Assembly (NCBI RefSeq): GCF_019468565.1
Contig: NZ_CP080521.1
Span: forward strand, 7,874,001 to 7,938,000
Origin: Pseudonocardia sp. DSM 110487
GTDB lineage: Bacteria > Actinomycetota > Actinomycetes > Mycobacteriales > Pseudonocardiaceae
Reading direction: 5' to 3'
DNA length: 64,000 bases
The notes under the pieces are model-generated. The model was not told the DNA's origin and made no database searches. It was given only the letters and a program-made list of their open reading frames with translations. Of the stretch, positions 17,338 to 25,513 are shown in pieces (positions within the stretch are counted from its first letter, which is position 1; the number at the start of each line of letters is the position of its first letter). Position numbers and translations under genes: made by a program.

Positions 17338-18456
17338 TCACCGTTCCGGCGTGAGCTGCCCAGCGATACGAGTACGCGCATAGACGTCCATGTGTGCCGC
17401 CGCCGCGGCGTCCCATGTGTGCCGGGCCGCGAGCGCCCTGCCGGCGGCGAGGCGTCCCGGGTCGGCGCCGCCCGCCGCCGCGAGCAGCTCCGCGGCGAAG
17501 CCTCGCGGGGTCGTGGCGAACGCCGCGGCGTCGTCGAAGACCTCGCGCAGCACCGGCAGGTCGCGGACGACCAGCGGTACGCCCGCGGCGAGGGACTCCA
17601 TCGCCGCGAGGCCGAACCCCTCCTTGGTGGACGGGAAGGCGAACACCTCGGCGGCGGCCACCAGCTCCGGTAGATCGGCGTGCGGAACCGGGCCGAGCAC
17701 GATCGGCGCGACGCCCAGCTCGGCGGCCCGGGAGTCGACGCGGGCTCGGTAGTCGCGGTAGTCGAACAGCGTCTCGCCGCCCGCCACCACCAGCGCGAGG
17801 TCCGGACGCGTCCGCCGGATCAGTGCCATGGCCTCGACGAGGTCGAGCGTGCCCTTGCGCGGCTCGATCCCGCCGACGGCGAGGACGAAGCGGCCGAGCC
17901 GGTCGCGCCACCGCGCGCGGCCGGCCGCCCCGGCGGGTCCTGCGGCGGCGGCGAAGCGAGCGGCGTCCACGCCGTTGGGGATGACGGCCGGGCGCCTGCC
18001 CCACCCGCTCTCGACCTCGGCGGCCACCGCGGCCGACACGCAGATCAACGCCTGCGGCTCGCTCACCGCCCGGTCGTGACAGGCCGCGAGCGCCGGCGTG
18101 GTGAAGGTGTCGAGGTGGTGGACGGTGCGCAGGCAGCCGGGCACGGCGTTGGCGCTGATGCAGTCCTGCGCGTGCACGACGTCGCAGCCCTCGCCGCTGC
18201 CGGCGAACGCGACGCCGAGGACGGCGATCGAGCGCAGGATGCGGTCGCCGACGTCCTCGTCAGGCAGGTCCGGGAACGGCACCAGCCGCACGGTCACCGC
18301 GGGGTCGACCGGCCGGAAGAACGCGGCGTCGCCGCCGCGGCCCAACGACCAGACGGTGACGTCCTGCCCGGCTCGGGCCAGCGCCTCGGCCAGCGCGAGG
18401 GTGTGCACCACGCCGCCGCGTGGCTTCGTCGAGTACGTCAGGAGCGCGATTCTCAT
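17338..18456 (-). CDS. MSMEG_0565-like glycosyltransferase (GT4 type)
   Basis: 372 residues. N-terminal GGVVHTLALAEAL nucleotide-binding segment, VIPNGVD hinge, and the C-terminal STKEGFGLAAMESLAAGVPLV (E-x7-E retaining GT4 signature). It matches the MSMEG_0565 family, which occurs in Nit1C-type clusters. Last gene of the cluster; its start overlaps the stop of nitrilase 1 by 4 bp. Donor and acceptor are unknown. A glycosyltransferase here suggests that the cluster makes or modifies a small glycosylated molecule, which is inference. Confidence 0.88.
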   Translation of the reverse strand: MRIALLTYSTKPRGGVVHTLALAEALARAGQDVTVWSLGRGGDAAFFRPVDPAVTVRLVPFPDLPDEDVGDRILRSIAVLGVAFAGSGEGCDVVHAQDCISANAVPGCLRTVHHLDTFTTPALAACHDRAVSEPQALICVSAAVAAEVESGWGRRPAVIPNGVDAARFAAAAGPAGAAGRARWRDRLGRFVLAVGGIEPRKGTLDLVEAMALIRRTRPDLALVVAGGETLFDYRDYRARVDSRAAELGVAPIVLGPVPHADLPELVAAAEVFAFPSTKEGFGLAAMESLAAGVPLVVRDLPVLREVFDDAAAFATTPRGFAAELLAAAGGADPGRLAAGRALAARHTWDAAAAAHMDVYARTRIAGQLTPER

Positions 18457-19268
18457 GCGTATGTCTCCGGCCGCCGCTCGGTGAGGTGCGAAAGCACCGT
18501 GCGCGCACGGGTCACCTCGGCCGGGACGTCCAGCTCGGTGAGCGCGAGCCCGGCCTTCGCCCAGGTGCGGGCCAACACCTCCCCGCCCGGCCCGACCACC
18601 TTCGACTGGCCGAGGAACCGCAGCCGGCCCATCGTCCCGGTCTGGTTCGCCGAGACCCACACCACCTGGTTCTCCGCGGCGCGGGCGCAGTCGTAGAGGT
18701 CGAACAGCCGCGTCTGCCGGTCCTGCACCAGCCGCGGGGCTCGATTGGTGAGGCTCGCGGGCCACGCGGAGAGGCAGGCGATCATCAGCGCGCCGTCGGC
18801 GGCCAGCGTGCGGGCGGCCTCGGGGAACGTCTTGTCGTAGTCGATCAGCATGCCCAGCCGCCCGACCGGCGTGTCGAAAGCGGCGAACCGATCGCCCGCC
18901 CGGTACACGCTCGCCTCGCCGACCGGCTGGTGCACCTTGCGGTGCCGGCCCAGCACGCCGTCACCGGTCAGGCACACCGATGCGTTGTAGGGCAGGTCGG
19001 GCGCGAACTCCCGGTAGCCGAGGCACACCACCATGTCCCCGGCCGCGGCGGCCACCCGCTTGAGCTCCGGCGAGTCCTCGGTGAGCACGGGCGGCAGGCC
19101 GGTCTCGTCGGTGCCGGCGAAGGTGCCGAGGTAGCCGCCGATCGTCGCGTCCGGGAACACGAGCAGGTCGACGTCCTGGGAGGCCGCGGCCCCGATGATC
19201 ATCTCGATCTTGGTGAGGCACTGGTCGATGTCGCGGCCGAAGTGCGCTGCCACCGCAGCGATCTTCAT
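18453..19268 (-). CDS. Nitrilase-superfamily paralog lacking catalytic Cys (pseudoenzyme)
   Basis: 271 residues, clearly homologous along its length to the nitrilase at 20.5 kb. The Lys (K111 in RHRKVHQP) and the structural Glu (E117) remain. The general-base Glu is Asp (D40, VFPDAT) and the nucleophile Cys is Asp (D143, LIDYDKTFPE). The codons are unambiguous: GAC at 19149-19151 and GAC at 18840-18842. It therefore should not form the thioimidate of a nitrilase. The reading frame is intact and coupled on both sides (ATGA overlaps), which argues for a maintained non-catalytic or altered role, such as a partner subunit of the active paralog. Confidence 0.9.
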   Translation of the reverse strand: MKIAAVAAHFGRDIDQCLTKIEMIIGAAASQDVDLLVFPDATIGGYLGTFAGTDETGLPPVLTEDSPELKRVAAAAGDMVVCLGYREFAPDLPYNASVCLTGDGVLGRHRKVHQPVGEASVYRAGDRFAAFDTPVGRLGMLIDYDKTFPEAARTLAADGALMIACLSAWPASLTNRAPRLVQDRQTRLFDLYDCARAAENQVVWVSANQTGTMGRLRFLGQSKVVGPGGEVLARTWAKAGLALTELDVPAEVTRARTVLSHLTERRPETYA

Positions 19269-20551
19269 CCGGCCGCCGCCAGTGCCGGCTGCACGGCGGC
19301 CGCGATGTTCCCCGCGAGGTACTCCGCGTCCCTGGCGATCCCGGAGAACCGCCCCGAGCCCCAGGTGTGCAGCCACGGCAGGCCGAGCACGGACAGGCCG
19401 GGCACGCTGGTGACGCCGCGGGAGTGGGTCGGGTAGCCGCGCCCGTCGAATGCGGGTACGCGAACCCAGCTCCAGTCGCTGCGAAAACCGATGCACCAGA
19501 CGACGCCGGCGATCCGGTCGAGGTCGAGCGCCGCGGGGTGGTTGGACCCGGGCGCCCACACCGGCTCGTATCGGGGCTCGCTCGGCGCGTCGATGCCGGC
19601 CGCCGCGATGTACCGGTCGACGAGGTCCTTCGCGTTCTCGCTGACCCGGTCGGCCGCGTCCAGGTTCGCGGCGAGGTCACCGGCGAACGTGAGTTCGCCC
19701 GCGTGCATCCCGGTGAGCCGGCCGTAGAGCCGCATGCCGTCGCGCGCGAACGCGCGCAGGTCGATGTCGCGCCCGCCGTCGCGGCCGGTGACGTAGTGGT
19801 TGGTGCCCAGGCGCGCCGCCTCGCCGTTGCGGTGCTGTTCGACGGGCATGTCGTAGTGGCCCATGTCGTGCAGCCAGGCCACCATGTCGCGGCCGCGGTA
19901 GAACCGCGCGATGCGTGGTGCACGTCCGACGGCGAGGTGCACGGTGCGGCCGGCGAGGTGCAGGTCCTCGGCGATCTGCGCGCCGGACTGCCCGGTGCCG
20001 ACGACGAGCACGTCGCCGGCCGGGAGCTGCCGCGGGTTGCGGTAGGCCGAGGAGTGCACCTGCGCGAGCCGTTCGGGCAGCCGGTGAGCCCATGCGGGCA
20101 CGAAGGGACGGTGGTAGCCGCCGGTGGCGAGCACGACGTGATCCGCGGAGAGCGTCCCGGCCGGGGTCGTGAGGACGAATCGGCCATCAGGTCCGGCGGC
20201 CAGCCCGTTCACCGCGGTGTGCTCGAGCACCGGCGGGTCGAACGAGGCCGCGTAGCCGCGGACGTAGGCCACGATCTCGTCGCGGACCATGAAGCCGTCC
20301 GGGTCGTCGCCGCGGTAGGGCCAGCCCGGCAGCTGGCACTGCCAGTTCGGGGTGACGAGGCAGAAGCTGTCCCAGCGGGCGTCGGTCCACTCGTGCGCGA
20401 TCGTGGTGCGCTCCAGCACGACGTGCGCGATCCCGCGCCGGCGCAGGCACCACGACATCGCGAGGCCGGCCTGCCCACCGCCGACGACGGCCACTGGCAC
20501 GTGGGTGGGGAACGGGACGCGGGGTGCGCCCCAGGTGGTCTGCTCATACAC
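19265..20551 (-). CDS. MSMEG_0569-like flavin-dependent oxidoreductase
   Basis: 428 residues from a GTG overlapping the end of nitrilase 2. FAD motif GGGQAGL at about 24-30, central NADPH loop VVGTGQSGAQ, and ATGG before it give the FMO-like two-dinucleotide-domain plan. It matches the MSMEG_0569 family found with Nit1C nitrilases. N- or C-oxidation of a nitrogenous intermediate with NADPH and O2 is plausible. The exact start is uncertain because SD support is weak. Confidence 0.87.
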   Translation of the reverse strand: MYEQTTWGAPRVPFPTHVPVAVVGGGQAGLAMSWCLRRRGIAHVVLERTTIAHEWTDARWDSFCLVTPNWQCQLPGWPYRGDDPDGFMVRDEIVAYVRGYAASFDPPVLEHTAVNGLAAGPDGRFVLTTPAGTLSADHVVLATGGYHRPFVPAWAHRLPERLAQVHSSAYRNPRQLPAGDVLVVGTGQSGAQIAEDLHLAGRTVHLAVGRAPRIARFYRGRDMVAWLHDMGHYDMPVEQHRNGEAARLGTNHYVTGRDGGRDIDLRAFARDGMRLYGRLTGMHAGELTFAGDLAANLDAADRVSENAKDLVDRYIAAAGIDAPSEPRYEPVWAPGSNHPAALDLDRIAGVVWCIGFRSDWSWVRVPAFDGRGYPTHSRGVTSVPGLSVLGLPWLHTWGSGRFSGIARDAEYLAGNIAAAVQPALAAAG

Positions 20552-21395
20552 CGGTCGGCACTCCGTAGGTCTCGGGACGGCGGTCGCGCAGGTGCGCCAT
20601 GGAGCGGCGGGCGCCTGCGAGCACCGCGGGCACGTCCACGTCGGCGACGGCCATGCCGGGCGCGACGCCGGTGGTGGCCAGCACGTCGCCGCCGGGGCCG
20701 ACGACCTTCGCGCTGCACACGAACCGCAGCGATCCGAACGTGCCGGACTGGTTGGACGCCACCCACACCACCTGGTTCTCCAGCGCGCGGGCGCGGTCGA
20801 ACAGGTCGAAGCGGTGCGTCCACCGATCTTCGGCGAGGTCGGGGCTCGCCGCCGTACGCGCCGCGGGCCACGCCGAGACACACACGATGATTTCCGCCCC
20901 GTCCAGGGCGAGGGTGCGGGCAGCCTCGGGAAAGGCCTTGTCATAGCAGATCAGCATGCCCAGCCGGCCCACCGGCGAGTCGAATGCGCAGAACCGGTCG
21001 CCCGCCGCGTAGCTGTTGGACTCCCCGAGCGGCTGGTGGACCTTGCGGTGCACGCCGAGCACCCCGTCGCCGGTCACGGCGACGACGGTGTTGTAGCGCG
21101 AGGTGCCGTCGGACTCGCAGAAGCCCGCGGTGACGACGACATCGCCTGCCATCCGGGCGAGCCGGGCGATCTCCGGCCCGTCGACGTCGAGGGCGGGCGG
21201 CTGCGCGTCGCGCGGGAGCACCCGCTCGATGCCGTGATCACCCAGGTCGGCGAGGTAGCCGCCGAGCGCCGCCTCGGGGAGCGCGAGCAGCTGGACGCCG
21301 CGCGCGCGGGCGTCGGTGAGGAGCTCGTCGATGCGGGCGAAGCAGGCGTCGAGGTCGCGCCCGAAGGGTGCGGCGACGGCCGCGAGCGTTGTCAT
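20544..21395 (-). CDS. Nit1-type nitrilase (Sll0784 family), active-site intact
   Basis: 283 residues. The complete catalytic triad is visible: E41 (LALPEAALGGY), K118 (VHRKVHQP) and C150 (LICYDKAFPE), with the extra conserved E125. It belongs to the carbon-nitrogen hydrolase superfamily in the context that defines the Nit1C cluster, where the nitrilase has been linked to cyanide/nitrile assimilation in Pseudomonas. Cytosolic hydrolysis of a nitrile to acid plus ammonia is expected. ATGA overlap with the GNAT/AIR gene. Confidence 0.9.
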   Translation of the reverse strand: MTTLAAVAAPFGRDLDACFARIDELLTDARARGVQLLALPEAALGGYLADLGDHGIERVLPRDAQPPALDVDGPEIARLARMAGDVVVTAGFCESDGTSRYNTVVAVTGDGVLGVHRKVHQPLGESNSYAAGDRFCAFDSPVGRLGMLICYDKAFPEAARTLALDGAEIIVCVSAWPAARTAASPDLAEDRWTHRFDLFDRARALENQVVWVASNQSGTFGSLRFVCSAKVVGPGGDVLATTGVAPGMAVADVDVPAVLAGARRSMAHLRDRRPETYGVPTGV

Positions 21396-22858
21396 GCGGA
21401 GCCTCCTGTCGCGGGGCCGAGCCCGGTGACCGGCCCGGGCAGGGCGGGGGTGAGCGAGCCGTCGGGCCAGCGCAGCGCCACCCCGCTGCCGGGCACCAGC
21501 TCGCCACAGGCGGCGGTGGTGGCCGGACCGGCGGGGGCGACCGCGCGGTCGGGGGCGTCAGCGGTGAGGAAGGCCGAGCCGGGAAAACAGGTGAACCAGT
21601 CCCCCACGGTGGCCGCGACCGGACGGGGCACCGCGGCGACGTCGAGCACTGCGCCGCAGCCGCACGCCTCCGCGAGCATCCCGAGCGTGCCGACGAGCCC
21701 GGCCATGCTCACGTCCTTGGCGGCCGCGGGCGCGGTGCGGGCGACGGCCGAGCCGATGAGCCGCAGCTCCTCGGTGGTCCGCCCGGTCGTCGAGTCCCAC
21801 TGCCGTCCGGTGTGGCCGCGCCGCCAGCCGCCGCCGAGGTCGGCGGTCAGCCGCACGGCGTGCCCCGGCCGCCCGCCGCCCGCAGGCACCGGCCGGTCGG
21901 TGCGGCCCAGCGCGGTGACGGACAGGGCCGCGGGCACGCCGAGCTGGGTGTGCCCGCCGAGCACCGGAACGCCCCATGCCGTGCTCGCCGAGCGCAGCCC
22001 GGCCAGCACGCGCGCGATGAAGGACGCGTCCCGGCCGGCCACCGCGTCGAGCAGGCCGAGCGGGGCCGCGCCCATCGCGGACAGGTCGTTCACGTTCACG
22101 AGCACGCCGCACCAGCCGGCCCACTCGGGGTCGCGCTCGACCATCGACGGCAGGATCGCGTCGCACGCCGCGACGACGTCGGTGCCGGGCACCGGCGCGC
22201 CGTCGTCGCCGACGAACCCCGCCCCGCCCAGGTGCATGCCGGCGAGCAGCCCGCCCAGCGGCCCCTTCGTGATGCGGGCCAGCGCCGCGAGCCGCCCGAC
22301 GGGCCATGTCATCGCCGCGTGCGGACGCCCGCTCACCACGGCCGCGCCGGTGCGGCTCCAGCCGAGCCTGGTGAACATCCGCTCGTAGCGGTCCTGGACG
22401 GTGGCGTCGAAACGCAGCGTCCCGGCCGCCTCCGCGGTCGCGCAGGCCGCCCGGACCAGCGCAGGCCCCACCCCGCGCGGCGCACCGGGCGCCGCGACCA
22501 GCCGGGAGCCGGTCCACCAGCCCACGTCGGGCCCGCCGGGGTCGACCGGGCCCAACCGGACGCCGCCGAGCACGGCCCCGCCCACGGCCCTGGCCACCAG
22601 CACCCGGGTGCGCGGATCGTCGTCCGCCGCGTCGCGGTCGGTGCCGGCGAACAGCCCCTGCTCCGCGACGAACGCCCGGTGCCTCAGAGCGGCATGCGCA
22701 CGACACCCGGCGCCGTCGGCCTCCTCGATCCGCCACGCCGGCACGTCCGGTGGGACCCGGTGGTCGACGAGCAGGACGTTGCGCACGAGCCACGCGGTAT
22801 CCGCGGCGCTGCCCATGGCGAGCGGGTCGGTGCCGACCAGCAGGACCTCGCCGGTCAT
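21392..22858 (-). CDS. MSMEG_0567-like GNAT / AIR-synthase-like fusion protein
   Basis: 488 residues. Residues about 35-185 form a GNAT acetyltransferase-like domain (acyl-CoA loop APRGVGPALVRAA at 126-138; GWSRTG near 166). Residues about 190-480 form an AIR-synthase/PurM-like ATPase domain (GDDGAPVPGTD, VNVNDLSAMGAAPLGLLDAV, GGHTQLG, AKDVSMAGLVGTLGMLAE). In cyanobacteria these are two genes; the fusion is the actinobacterial (MSMEG_0567) form. It should use ATP to activate a carboxylate or amide. Coupled by 4-bp overlaps on both sides. Confidence 0.9.
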   Translation of the reverse strand: MTGEVLLVGTDPLAMGSAADTAWLVRNVLLVDHRVPPDVPAWRIEEADGAGCRAHAALRHRAFVAEQGLFAGTDRDAADDDPRTRVLVARAVGGAVLGGVRLGPVDPGGPDVGWWTGSRLVAAPGAPRGVGPALVRAACATAEAAGTLRFDATVQDRYERMFTRLGWSRTGAAVVSGRPHAAMTWPVGRLAALARITKGPLGGLLAGMHLGGAGFVGDDGAPVPGTDVVAACDAILPSMVERDPEWAGWCGVLVNVNDLSAMGAAPLGLLDAVAGRDASFIARVLAGLRSASTAWGVPVLGGHTQLGVPAALSVTALGRTDRPVPAGGGRPGHAVRLTADLGGGWRRGHTGRQWDSTTGRTTEELRLIGSAVARTAPAAAKDVSMAGLVGTLGMLAEACGCGAVLDVAAVPRPVAATVGDWFTCFPGSAFLTADAPDRAVAPAGPATTAACGELVPGSGVALRWPDGSLTPALPGPVTGLGPATGGSA

Positions 22859-23961
22859 GCCCCGGCCGCCTGCAACGCGCTGCACGCCCCGCAGGCCGCG
22901 CAGCCGGCGCCCTGGTCGGCGCCGAGCATGCCCCTGGCCCGCAGGCCGGCCGCCACCCGCATGGTGACGCCCTCCAGCACGACCGGGTCGGGCGGCCCGA
23001 CGCCGTCGGCCATCGCGAGGGTGCCGGCGAGCGGCCGGTAGGGCACCACGAACGGGTATACGCCGCGGTCGGCCAGCCGCAGCGCGCCCGCGACGAGGTC
23101 GTCCGGGTCCTCGCCGAGGCCGACCAGCAGGTAGGTCGACACCCGGTTGCGGCCGAAGACGCGCACCGCCTCGTCCCACGCGGCCTCGTACTGCGCGAGC
23201 GGGACGGTGGCCTTGCCCGGCATCCACCGGCCGCGTACGCCGTCGTCGAGGGACTCGACGTGGATGCCGATCGCCGTCGCCCCGGCGTCGTGCAGCTCGC
23301 TGATCGCCGCGAGGTCCTCCGGGGCCGGTGGCTCGCACTGCACCTGGATCGGCAGGCCCGGCACGGCGTCCAGCACGGCCCGCACGCAGCGGGCGAGGTG
23401 GCGGGCGCCGCGGTCGCGGCCGTTCGTGGTGCCGGTGGTCAGCACCATCTGGCGCACGCCGTCCAGCCGGACCGCGGCCTCGGCCACCTCGGCGAGCTGC
23501 GACGGGCTCTTCACCGCGGTGGTCGAGCCAGCCTGCAGCGACGCCTCGATCGCGCAGAACCGGCACCGCTGGTCCTCGGCGTAGCGGATGCAGGTCTGCA
23601 CGACCGTGGTGGCGAGGACGTCGCGCCCGTGCAGGCGGGCGAGCTGCTCGTACCGCACCCCGTCGGCCGTGGCCAGGTCGTAGAACCGCGGCCGCCGGAC
23701 CGGCTCTGCCGAAAGCCCGAGGTCGGCGCCGTCGAGCAGCAGCCGCCCACCGCGGATCGTGTACGGGCTCGCCGGGTTGATCGGGAGCGCGGTGGCGCGG
23801 CCGTCGAGCAGGACGTGCCCGTCGTCGCTCGGGCCGGCCCCGGCTCGGCGGGAGACGGGGGCGTCGACCCTGACGCCCAGGATCGCGACGTCCACGCGGG
23901 TGGACGCCCGTTGCGAGCAGGGCGCCGCGGTGTCCTGGGTCGTCGCGTCCTGGGTTGTCAC
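22855..23961 (-). CDS. MSMEG_0568-like radical SAM enzyme
   Basis: 368 residues from a GTG. The [4Fe-4S] motif is C124-x8-C133-x2-C136 (QTCIRYAEDQRCRFC), not the canonical CX3CX2C. A C-terminal CAACGAC block (from about residue 355) could hold an auxiliary cluster. Core elements such as TGTTNGRDRGA and GIHVESLDD follow the radical SAM barrel. It matches the MSMEG_0568 family of Nit1C clusters; the reaction is unknown. Starts 7 nt after the preceding gene. Confidence 0.88.
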   Translation of the reverse strand: MTTQDATTQDTAAPCSQRASTRVDVAILGVRVDAPVSRRAGAGPSDDGHVLLDGRATALPINPASPYTIRGGRLLLDGADLGLSAEPVRRPRFYDLATADGVRYEQLARLHGRDVLATTVVQTCIRYAEDQRCRFCAIEASLQAGSTTAVKSPSQLAEVAEAAVRLDGVRQMVLTTGTTNGRDRGARHLARCVRAVLDAVPGLPIQVQCEPPAPEDLAAISELHDAGATAIGIHVESLDDGVRGRWMPGKATVPLAQYEAAWDEAVRVFGRNRVSTYLLVGLGEDPDDLVAGALRLADRGVYPFVVPYRPLAGTLAMADGVGPPDPVVLEGVTMRVAAGLRARGMLGADQGAGCAACGACSALQAAGA

Positions 23962-23968
23962 GGCCGGC

Positions 23969-24526
23969 TCAGAGGTTGTAGGTGGAGTTGATGATGGCGC
24001 CCTTGCGCGCGTAGTGGATCAACGCGTCCTGGACGTCGAGCGGGTGGCTCGGGATGCACCCCGCGATCAGGTCCTCCTCGCGCAGGCCGTGCAGCGAGAG
24101 CCCGAAGCGGCAGACGTAGACGGTGCCGCCTTCCTCGATGAACCGCTCGATCTGCGTGTTGATGTTGTGCTCGCCCGGGAAGGCGGAATCACCGGTGGTC
24201 GGGAACCCGCGAGTGGCCATCGCGTTCATCGCGGCCGGCCCGTAGAAATACAGGACCGAGTCGAAGCCCTTCCGCAGCGCGCGCAGGGCCTGCAAGATCG
24301 CCACGAAGCTCACCGACGACTCGTGCGCGATGCCGTGGACGAGGGTGAAGTAGGTCTCGCCCTCGCCTGCCTGGTAGTCGGGGAAGATCTTGGTGGAGCC
24401 GTAGATGCTGGTCCCGGCGGGCAGCGACGGGTGCGGGATCTCGGCGAGGCTCGCCTGCTGGTTGGCCGCGAGCTCCTCGTCCGAGATCAGCGGCGTTCCG
24501 GTGGTGGCGGGCGCGGTCTGGGTCAT
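23969..24526 (-). CDS. MSMEG_0572/Sll0783-like nitrogen-starvation-response protein
   Basis: 185 residues. It carries segments expected for a DsrE-like fold (YFTLVHGIAHESSVSFVAI, TVYVCRFGLSLHGL) with Cys139-region VCRFG and a second Cys in AGCIPSHP. The family includes Sll0783 of Synechocystis, whose gene rises on nitrogen starvation. Molecular function is unknown. Second gene of the cluster, 28 bp after the amidohydrolase. Confidence 0.82.
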   Translation of the reverse strand: MTQTAPATTGTPLISDEELAANQQASLAEIPHPSLPAGTSIYGSTKIFPDYQAGEGETYFTLVHGIAHESSVSFVAILQALRALRKGFDSVLYFYGPAAMNAMATRGFPTTGDSAFPGEHNINTQIERFIEEGGTVYVCRFGLSLHGLREEDLIAGCIPSHPLDVQDALIHYARKGAIINSTYNL

Positions 24527-24554
24527 GACGGCTCCTTCTCGGGTGGGGCGGGAC

Positions 24555-25397
24555 TCATCCGAGGCCGTGGAGGGCCTCGAAGTTGCGGGAGAAGACGAGC
24601 TCGGCGAGCTCGCCGTCGCCGGTGGCGGCGGCCAGCCGGGCGTGCTCGCCCGCGAAGTCGCCCCACGGCTGGTCGGAGGCGAAGAGCACCCGGTCCGCGC
24701 CGATGCCGCGGCGCTCGATCTCGGCGGCGAGCCAGCGGGGCGCGAACCCGATGGCCCAGCTGGTATCGGTGTAGACGCGCTTGCCGGCGGCGATCCAGTC
24801 GAAGAACCGGTGGCCGATGAGCTTGATGTGCCCGCTCATCCCGCCGCCGAGGTGCACCAGGTGCAGCGGCACGTCGTCGGCGTAGCGCTCGACGAGCAGC
24901 CCGACCTCGTCGACGTCGCTCGCGGCGCCCGGGCTCGTGTGGACGTGCACGACGAGGCCGTGCGCACGGGCGGTCGCGAAGATCGCATCCAGTTGCGGGC
25001 GGCATGCCTCGTCGCCCGCCCGCCCGCCGAGCAGGAACGACAGCTTCAACGCGGCCACCCCGCGCTCGCCAGCGAGGGCGAGCGCCTTCTCGGTGGCGGC
25101 CGCGTCCTGCGGGCGGGGCGAGGTCCACAGCCCCGCGAGCACGCGGTCGTCACGCTGCGCCGCCTCGATGACGAGGTCGTTCAACGCGAACGACGTGCTC
25201 GGGTCCGGCACGCCGTAGTTCGGCAGCACCAGCGCCCGCTCGGTGCCCTCACGATCCAGGTCGCCGAGCAGCTCGTCGATGGTCGCCCGCGCCGTGGTGT
25301 CCGGGTTGACCGCCGGACCCCCGTAGAACGGATGCGCCGGCAACACCCCCAGGTGCCGGTGCGCGTCATGCACCCGGGACGGACCCCGCGTCGTCAT
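24555..25397 (-). CDS. Amidohydrolase 2 (TIM-barrel metal hydrolase)
   Basis: 280 residues from the ATG at 25397. N-terminal metal motif AHRH, a His in VVHVHTSPG, LVHLGGGMSGH and the late Asp in FASDQPWG give the amidohydrolase-2 pattern used by decarboxylases and lactonases (ACMSD/ LigI-like). It is the first gene of the Nit1C-type operon; this family is not a core member of that cluster as I know it, so it may define the local substrate. Confidence 0.85.
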   Translation of the reverse strand: MTTRGPSRVHDAHRHLGVLPAHPFYGGPAVNPDTTARATIDELLGDLDREGTERALVLPNYGVPDPSTSFALNDLVIEAAQRDDRVLAGLWTSPRPQDAAATEKALALAGERGVAALKLSFLLGGRAGDEACRPQLDAIFATARAHGLVVHVHTSPGAASDVDEVGLLVERYADDVPLHLVHLGGGMSGHIKLIGHRFFDWIAAGKRVYTDTSWAIGFAPRWLAAEIERRGIGADRVLFASDQPWGDFAGEHARLAAATGDGELAELVFSRNFEALHGLG

Positions 25398-25452
25398 GGG
25401 GAAAGCGTCGAGCGCCCGCGTGTCCTCGTGGTGACATCCGGAACGAGTTCGT

Positions 25453-25498
25453 GTTGCCCGGAGCAACGCGGCGTTGCGCCGCGGTTGCGGTGTGTTGC
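25453..25498. promoter_or_regulatory. Phased GTTGC repeats upstream of Nit1C operon
   Basis: GTTGC occurs at 25453, 25473, 25484 and 25494 (steps of 20, 11 and 10 bp) and inverted as GCAAC at 25463, within the 116-bp gap before the first gene of the operon. GTTGC-CCGGA-GCAAC is a perfect inverted pair. Helical phasing suggests a multi-site regulator-binding region; the regulator is not known. Confidence 0.4.
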
Positions 25499-25513
25499 GC
25501 GGCAGTGGCACAC

